Assembly (NCBI RefSeq): GCF_000716605.1 | Contig: NZ_JNXE01000023.1 | Location: 1-64,000, forward strand | DNA from: Streptomyces sp. NRRL F-525 | GTDB taxonomy: Bacteria > Actinomycetota > Actinomycetes > Streptomycetales > Streptomycetaceae | DNA: 64,000 bases | Direction of reading: 5' to 3' | Part shown: positions 59,682 to 64,000 of the stretch, in pieces | Layout: every line of letters starts with the position of its first letter | How positions within the stretch are numbered: the stretch's first letter is position 1 | Translations under genes and position numbers: made by a program | Notes under the pieces: model-generated | Told to the model about the DNA's origin: nothing | Database searches by the model: none | The model's input: the letters and a program-made list of their open reading frames with translations, nothing else

Positions 59682-61205
59682 TCAGCGGCGCAGCGCCCCC
59701 ACGACGCCTTCCACGACCCTCAACACGTCCCCGCCGCGCACGAGTTCGGCGATGTGCTCGATGTCCGCGTGGAAGACGCGGTCCTCGTCGACGGTCGGCA
59801 CGGTTCGCCGGATCTCCGTCCGCAGCGCCTCCGCTGCCGGTGAGGGGGAGAGCGGGGCGAGGAGGTCGAGGGCCTGGACGGCGCACATCAGCTCGATGGC
59901 TATGACGTAGGCGAGCTTGCGGGCCGCGCGGTAGGCCTTCAGGGCGGCGAGATAGGCGTTGCCGACCGCGTCCTCCTGGTTGGCCGACGTGGTGACGTTG
60001 TCGGCGGAGGCGGGGACGGCCAGGCCGCGCAGTTCCATGGTCAGGGCGGCGGCCGTGTACTGGGCGATCATGTACCCGCTGTTCAGGCCCGGTTCGCGGA
60101 CCAGGAAGGCCGGCAGCTCGCTGAAGTTGCTGTTGACCATGCGGTCGGTACGGCGTTCGGAGACCTTGGCCAGGACCGTCATCGCGTTGACCATCGTGTC
60201 GGCCTGGATGCCGACGTACGTGCTGTCGCAGTTCGCCCCGCTGAGCGCGACCCCGTCCTCGCCCTCGGGGTGGATGACCGGGTTGTCGCCCACCGAGTGC
60301 AACTCCTCGACGATGACCTCCCGCGCCTGCGCCAGCGCCCGCTTCGCACCGCCGTGCATCTGCGGAACGGCCCGCAGGGAGAGGCTGTCCTGGAGCCGGT
60401 GGTCGAGGAACTCCGTGCTGATGGCGCTGGACTCGGTCAGCCGCCGCAGGTTCTCGGCCACGGCTGCCTGCTCGGGGTGCCGCTTCCGCTCCTGGATCCG
60501 GGCGTCGTAGGCGCGGACGGTGCCCTTGAGCGCCTGTACGGAGAGGCTCGCGGCGACGTCGGCGGTGGTCGCCGCTGTGTCGGCGTCATGGGCTGCGAGG
60601 ACGGCGATCGCGGTGACCGAGTGCGTCCCGTTGGTGAGCGACAGCCCCTCCTTGCAGGCGAGCCGGGCCGGCCGCTCCCCGATCCGGGCCAACGCCTCGG
60701 CGCCGGGCAGGAGTTCACCGTCGTGCCAGGCCCGTCCCTCTCCCAGCAGTACGAGGGCCATGTGGGCCTCGGGGGCGAGGTAACCGACGGAACCCTCGCC
60801 CGGTACGTGCGGTGTGACCCCGGAGTTGAGCATCCGCCGGATCAGCTCCAGCGTCTCGAACCGGATACCGGAGAACCCTTCCCCGAGCCCGACCAGCTCC
60901 ATCAGTGCGATGGCCCGGACCACCTCGACGGGCAACGGCTCCCCGACCGACACGGCGTGCGACCGTACGATGTTGCGCTGCAGCCGCTCGGCGTCCGCCG
61001 GGTCGACGACCTCCGTGACGTTGTCACCGAACCCGGTGGTGACGCCGTAGACCAGGCGGTTCTCGGCGAGGAAGCGCTCCACCAGCGCGCGGGACTTCCG
61101 CACCCGGTCGACGTACGCCGCGTCGAACTCGACCGGGGCGCCGTGCCGGGCGACCGCGACGAACTGCTCGACGGTGATCGGCTCCCGGCCCAGGGTGACG
61201 GCCAC
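59682..61205 (-). CDS. Histidine/aromatic ammonia-lyase homologue lacking the MIO triad
   Basis: 507 aa, full length for the HAL/PAL family. The lid YGVTTGFGDN and many scaffold motifs are kept, but the cofactor-forming Ala-Ser-Gly is absent: GSVGASGDLAP of active enzymes reads GSVGYLAPEAH here. QDPYSLR has become QDSLSLR (Tyr lost), and the GNFHG-type segment reads SGANCDSTYVG. It can therefore not form the MIO electrophile in the known way. GTG 61205 is preferred because GAGGAG lies 6 nt upstream; ATG 61211 abuts it. No histidine-utilisation genes are nearby. Confidence 0.8.
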   Translation of the reverse strand: MAVTLGREPITVEQFVAVARHGAPVEFDAAYVDRVRKSRALVERFLAENRLVYGVTTGFGDNVTEVVDPADAERLQRNIVRSHAVSVGEPLPVEVVRAIALMELVGLGEGFSGIRFETLELIRRMLNSGVTPHVPGEGSVGYLAPEAHMALVLLGEGRAWHDGELLPGAEALARIGERPARLACKEGLSLTNGTHSVTAIAVLAAHDADTAATTADVAASLSVQALKGTVRAYDARIQERKRHPEQAAVAENLRRLTESSAISTEFLDHRLQDSLSLRAVPQMHGGAKRALAQAREVIVEELHSVGDNPVIHPEGEDGVALSGANCDSTYVGIQADTMVNAMTVLAKVSERRTDRMVNSNFSELPAFLVREPGLNSGYMIAQYTAAALTMELRGLAVPASADNVTTSANQEDAVGNAYLAALKAYRAARKLAYVIAIELMCAVQALDLLAPLSPSPAAEALRTEIRRTVPTVDEDRVFHADIEHIAELVRGGDVLRVVEGVVGALRR

Positions 61206-61362
61206 GGACATCTCCTCGCGCTTGACGTGTATCCATTCACTTGCTGGTCGAATGAATCACTCTATTTAGCGCGTGGCAAGGGCGGTGGGTGACGGCGGGC
61301 GTCTGGGGCTTCGCCGTGTGCAGGCCGGGGTTCGATCTAACCCTCTTGATCCTCCAGGCTGG

Positions 61363-62781
61363 TTAGTTTGCAGGCAGCGTGCCCGTGCGGGCCGCCTCGC
61401 CGTACCACCGGGCGCTCGACTTCGGTGTGCGGGCGAGCGTCGCGAAGTCGACGTACACCGCGCCGAACCGCTTCTGGTACCCGTACGCCCACTCGAAGTT
61501 GTCCATCAGGGACCACAGGTAGTAGCCGCGCACGTCCGCGCCGTCCGTGATCGCGCGGTGCACGGCGGACAGGTGGCCGTGGAGGTAGGCGATCCGCTCG
61601 GGGTCGTGGACGTTGCCCTCGGGGTCGGGCTTGTCGTCGTAGGCCGCGCCGTTCTCCGTGATGTGGAGCGGCAGGCCCGGGGCCTCCCTGGCGTAGCGCA
61701 TGATCAGGTCGTAGAGGCCCGTCGGGTCGATCGTCCAGCCCATCTCCGTGCGCTCGCCCGGGGTCTGGAGGAACGCCACGTCGTCCGCGCCCGGCCAGGG
61801 GGAGAACGCGCTTAGGCCGTGCCCGTCGGCGCGCGGGCTGCCCGGCGGGGCCGCCTCGGCCGCCTCCACCAGGGCGGGGGTGTAGTAGTTCAACCCCAGT
61901 GCGTCCAGCGGCTGGTGAATGAGCGTCAGATCGCTGTCCCGGACGTACGACCAGTCCGTGACCGATCGCGTCGCGTCGAGCAGCGACTTCGGGTACGTGC
62001 CGTGCAGCATCGGCCCGTGGAACACCCCGTTGGCCAGGTCGTCGATCTTCCGGACCGCCGCCATGTCCGCCGGGGACAGCGAAGCGGGCCTGACCACCGC
62101 GGAGTTGAGGCTCACCGCGATCGAGTTCCGGGCCGGCATCGCGGACCGCAGCGCCGAAGTCGCCAGCCCGTGCGCCAGGTTGAGGTGATGGGCCGCCCGG
62201 AGCGACGCGCCCGCGTCCGTACGGCCCGGCGCGTGCACCCCCGAGCCATAGCCCAGAAAGGCGCTGCACCAGGGCTCGTTGAGCGTGGTCCACTGCTCCA
62301 CGCGGTCGCTCAGCGCCTCGCCCACGATCTGCGCGTACTCGGCGAAGCGGTACGCCGTGTCGCGCTCCGGCCAGCCGCCCGCGTCCTCCAACTCCTGCGG
62401 CAGATCCCAGTGGTAGAGGGTCAGCGCGGGCTTGATGCCGTGCGCGAGCAACTCGTCGACCAGGCGGCGGTAGAAGTCCAGGCCCACCTGGACCGCCGGG
62501 CCCCGGCCGGTCGGCTGCACCCGCGGCCAGGAGACCGAGAAGCGGTACGCCGTCAGGCCCAGGTCCGCCATCAGCGCCACGTCGTCGCGGTAGCGGTGGT
62601 AGTGGTCGACAGCGATGTCACCGTGCTCACCACCGGCCGTACGGCCCGGCGTATGACTGAACGTGTCCCAGATCGAGGGCGTACGGCCGCCCTCCCGCAC
62701 CGCCCCCTCGATCTGGTAGGCGGAGGTCGCGGCTCCCCACAGGAAGGCAGGAGGGAACGTCGCGGGCGTCAGGTCTGGCAT
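61363..62781 (-). CDS. bglC: GH1 beta-glucosidase (BglC-like)
   Basis: 472 aa, cytosolic. Catalytic acid/base Glu in TTLNEPWC and nucleophile Glu in [25 protein letters not shown] and [16 protein letters not shown] delimit the family fold. It splits imported cellobiose or cello-oligosaccharides into glucose. ATG 62781 lies within a degenerate CebR-type operator; a perfect one lies 40 nt upstream. It is downstream of the repressor gene, same strand. Confidence 0.85.
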   Translation of the reverse strand: MPDLTPATFPPAFLWGAATSAYQIEGAVREGGRTPSIWDTFSHTPGRTAGGEHGDIAVDHYHRYRDDVALMADLGLTAYRFSVSWPRVQPTGRGPAVQVGLDFYRRLVDELLAHGIKPALTLYHWDLPQELEDAGGWPERDTAYRFAEYAQIVGEALSDRVEQWTTLNEPWCSAFLGYGSGVHAPGRTDAGASLRAAHHLNLAHGLATSALRSAMPARNSIAVSLNSAVVRPASLSPADMAAVRKIDDLANGVFHGPMLHGTYPKSLLDATRSVTDWSYVRDSDLTLIHQPLDALGLNYYTPALVEAAEAAPPGSPRADGHGLSAFSPWPGADDVAFLQTPGERTEMGWTIDPTGLYDLIMRYAREAPGLPLHITENGAAYDDKPDPEGNVHDPERIAYLHGHLSAVHRAITDGADVRGYYLWSLMDNFEWAYGYQKRFGAVYVDFATLARTPKSSARWYGEAARTGTLPAN

Positions 62782-62794
62782 GGAATCGCTCCCA
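62781..62794. promoter_or_regulatory. Degenerate CebR-type box overlapping the bglC start
   Basis: TGGAATCGCTCCCA differs at two positions from the CebR consensus TGGGAGCGCTCCCA and overlaps the start codon of the glucosidase gene; 40 bp (about four helical turns) from the perfect site. Confidence 0.5.
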
Positions 62795-62820
62795 TGGGGT
62801 CGAGTGGCGCCCATTATGCA

Positions 62821-62834
62821 TGGGAGCGCTCCCA
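62821..62834. promoter_or_regulatory. CebR-type operator
   Basis: TGGGAGCGCTCCCA, a perfect 14-bp match to the CebR box, extended to the 18-bp palindrome CATGGGAGCGCTCCCATG (62819-62836). Upstream of the GH1 gene. Confidence 0.85.
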
Positions 62835-62879
62835 TGAGCAAAGGGTCCGCCCCCCGACGTTCCGACATCCCGGCGTCCC

Positions 62880-62982
62880 GACGCCTTCCGCCCACCGCTC
62901 AGGCGCGCCCGCCACTCAAGCGCGCCGCCACTCAGGCGCGGACACCCCTCGCGCGCGGACACCCCTCACACGCGGACACCCC
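62880..62982. repeat. Short tandem repeats after the LacI gene
   Basis: Three copies of a 17-nt unit (GCGCGGACACCCCTCAC) at about 62937-62985, preceded by looser CCACTCAGGCGCG repeats. The last copy contains the stop codon of the LacI-family gene. No hairpin of note. Confidence 0.6.
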
Positions 62983-64000
62983 TCACGCGGACTCCCGCAC
63001 CACCAACCGCGTAGGCAGCACCACTTGCCGGTGATCGCCACCGCGCTGGGCGATCTCGTCCAGCAGCAGGCTCGCCATCGTGCGGCCCATCTCCTCCAGC
63101 GGCTGGCGGACGCTGGTCAGCGGGGGATCGATGTGCCGGGCCACGACCGAGTCGTCGAAGCCGACGACGGCGACGTCGTCCGGCACCCGCCGCCCCGCCG
63201 CGCGCAGTTCCAGCACGGCACCCGACGCCATCACGTCGGACGCGGCGAAGACGGCGTCGAGGCCGGGCCGTCGGCGCAGCAGCTCCCGCATGGCCGCGCG
63301 GCCGCCCTCCTCGCGGAAGTCGCCGTACGCGATCAGGTCCTCGTCGACGGTGACGCCCGCGCCCTCCAACGCCTCGCGGTAGCCGTCGAGTCGGGCCTGC
63401 GCGGCGTCCATGTCCAGGGGACCCGTGATGGTGGCGATGGCCCGGCGGCCCTTGGCCAGCAGGTGCTCGACCGCGATCCTGGCACCGCCGTTGTTGTCCG
63501 CGCGGACGTGCCCCAGCAGCTCCCCGTGGCCGCGCCGGCCGGCCAGCACGGTCGGCACGGCGAGTTCGTGCAGCCGGTCGGGGAGCGTGTCGCCGCTGTG
63601 GACCGCGAGGATCAGCACGCCGTCCACCCGGTGTGCCGACAGGTAGGTGGCCAGCCGCGCGTACTCCTTCTCGTCCGGCGTCAGGACCAGCAGCAACTGC
63701 ATCTGGGCGCTGGCGAGTTGGGCGGAGACACCGCGGATGATCCCGGAGAAGTAGGGCTCGGAGAAGAGCCGGTCCTCGCCCTCGGGGACGACCACGGCGA
63801 CCGAGTCGGTGCGCCGGGTCGCCAGCGAGCGGGCGGCGGGGTTGGGGACGTAGCCGAGTTCGTCGATGGCCCGCTCCACCGCCGCGCGGGCGTGGTCGCT
63901 CACCTTGGGGGAGCCGTTGATGACCCGGGAGACCGTGCCGCGGCCGACGCCGGCGAGCGCGGCCACGGCGTTGAGGGTCGGGCGCCGGACGTCCGCGCGC
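62983..64000 (-). CDS. cebR: LacI-family repressor, CebR-like (5' end outside window)
   Basis: About 338 residues visible; the start is just beyond the window. The frame from the right edge reads RRPTLNAVAALAGVGRGTVS, then RVINGSPKVSDHARAAVE: the LacI headpiece and hinge, close to known CebR sequences. The effector domain includes EPYFSGIIRGVSAQLASAQM, ADNNGGARIAVEHL and VVGFDDSVVARHIDPPLTSV. It should bind the TGGGAGCGCTCCCA site upstream of the glucosidase gene and release it on cellobiose. cebEFG transport genes are not in the window. Confidence 0.85.
   Translation of the reverse strand, partial: RADVRRPTLNAVAALAGVGRGTVSRVINGSPKVSDHARAAVERAIDELGYVPNPAARSLATRRTDSVAVVVPEGEDRLFSEPYFSGIIRGVSAQLASAQMQLLLVLTPDEKEYARLATYLSAHRVDGVLILAVHSGDTLPDRLHELAVPTVLAGRRGHGELLGHVRADNNGGARIAVEHLLAKGRRAIATITGPLDMDAAQARLDGYREALEGAGVTVDEDLIAYGDFREEGGRAAMRELLRRRPGLDAVFAASDVMASGAVLELRAAGRRVPDDVAVVGFDDSVVARHIDPPLTSVRQPLEEMGRTMASLLLDEIAQRGGDHRQVVLPTRLVVRESA

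Noticed and set aside
59682..61205. Calling this gene hutH
   Set aside because: The cofactor triad and other active-site residues are missing and there is no histidine-utilisation context.

Overview
High-GC DNA with many GTG starts, GAG/GGAG ribosome binding sites, overlapping stop/start codons, TAT and lipoprotein signals, LAXTG/sortase components, CslA/GlxA and a BldD-regulon type diguanylate cyclase all point to the core region of a Streptomyces chromosome. Gene content and order around cslA-glxA-cslZ, the AA10 LPMO, the Ehu-type transporter and the CdgA-like protein resemble the SCO28xx part of S. coelicolor (recalled knowledge, not a search result).

Left part (1-13 kb): a ROK-family gene whose N-terminal half is replaced by a 36-bp minisatellite; an LAXTG surface protein; a GntR-controlled phosphonate-type locus (FAD oxidoreductase, phosphonatase-like hydrolase, four-gene ABC transporter) with a convergent HAD hydrolase; a secreted protein with its class F-like sortase; a GAF-ANTAR regulator. 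12-24 kb: the hyphal-tip glycan locus cslZ / glxA-cslA, then a FadR-type regulator, tRNA-Lys, an NlpC/P60 peptidoglycan enzyme, an SPFH membrane protein, an AA10 LPMO behind a DasR-type site, a DUF3592 protein and an acyl-CoA synthetase. 24-27 kb: a scar region between a decayed tRNA-Lys and an intact tRNA-Lys, holding remnants of IS5- and IS256-family transposases and an orphan membrane protein.

Middle (27-41 kb): an IclR regulator and an Ehu-type amino-acid/ectoine ABC transporter, divergent DUF3830 gene, amidase, 2-hydroxyacid dehydrogenase and two Asp/Glu-racemase-like proteins, probably one uptake and breakdown unit for an unidentified compound; then a luciferase-like oxidoreductase, the PAS-GGDEF-EAL protein CdgA, an M6-type metalloprotease and a third tRNA-Lys. 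41-46 kb: a tightly coupled three-gene operon for a RecB/Cas4/Dna2-like nuclease with Fe-S cysteines, an unrecognised 532-aa protein and a Dna2/Upf1-like SF1 helicase. Its order matches the domain order of eukaryotic Dna2; I regard it as the most promising undescribed system here.

Right part (46-64 kb): PAP2 phosphatase, histidine phosphatase, an HTH-TPR regulator with a divergent small protein (both bracketed by inverted copies of a dispersed repeat), a spermidine-synthase-like protein, a two-component system, a CBM2-GH18 chitinase, a sugar ABC transporter, a histidine-ammonia-lyase homologue that has lost the Ala-Ser-Gly cofactor triad, and a cellobiose-type GH1 glucosidase under a CebR-like LacI repressor with a perfect operator; the repressor gene runs off the window end.
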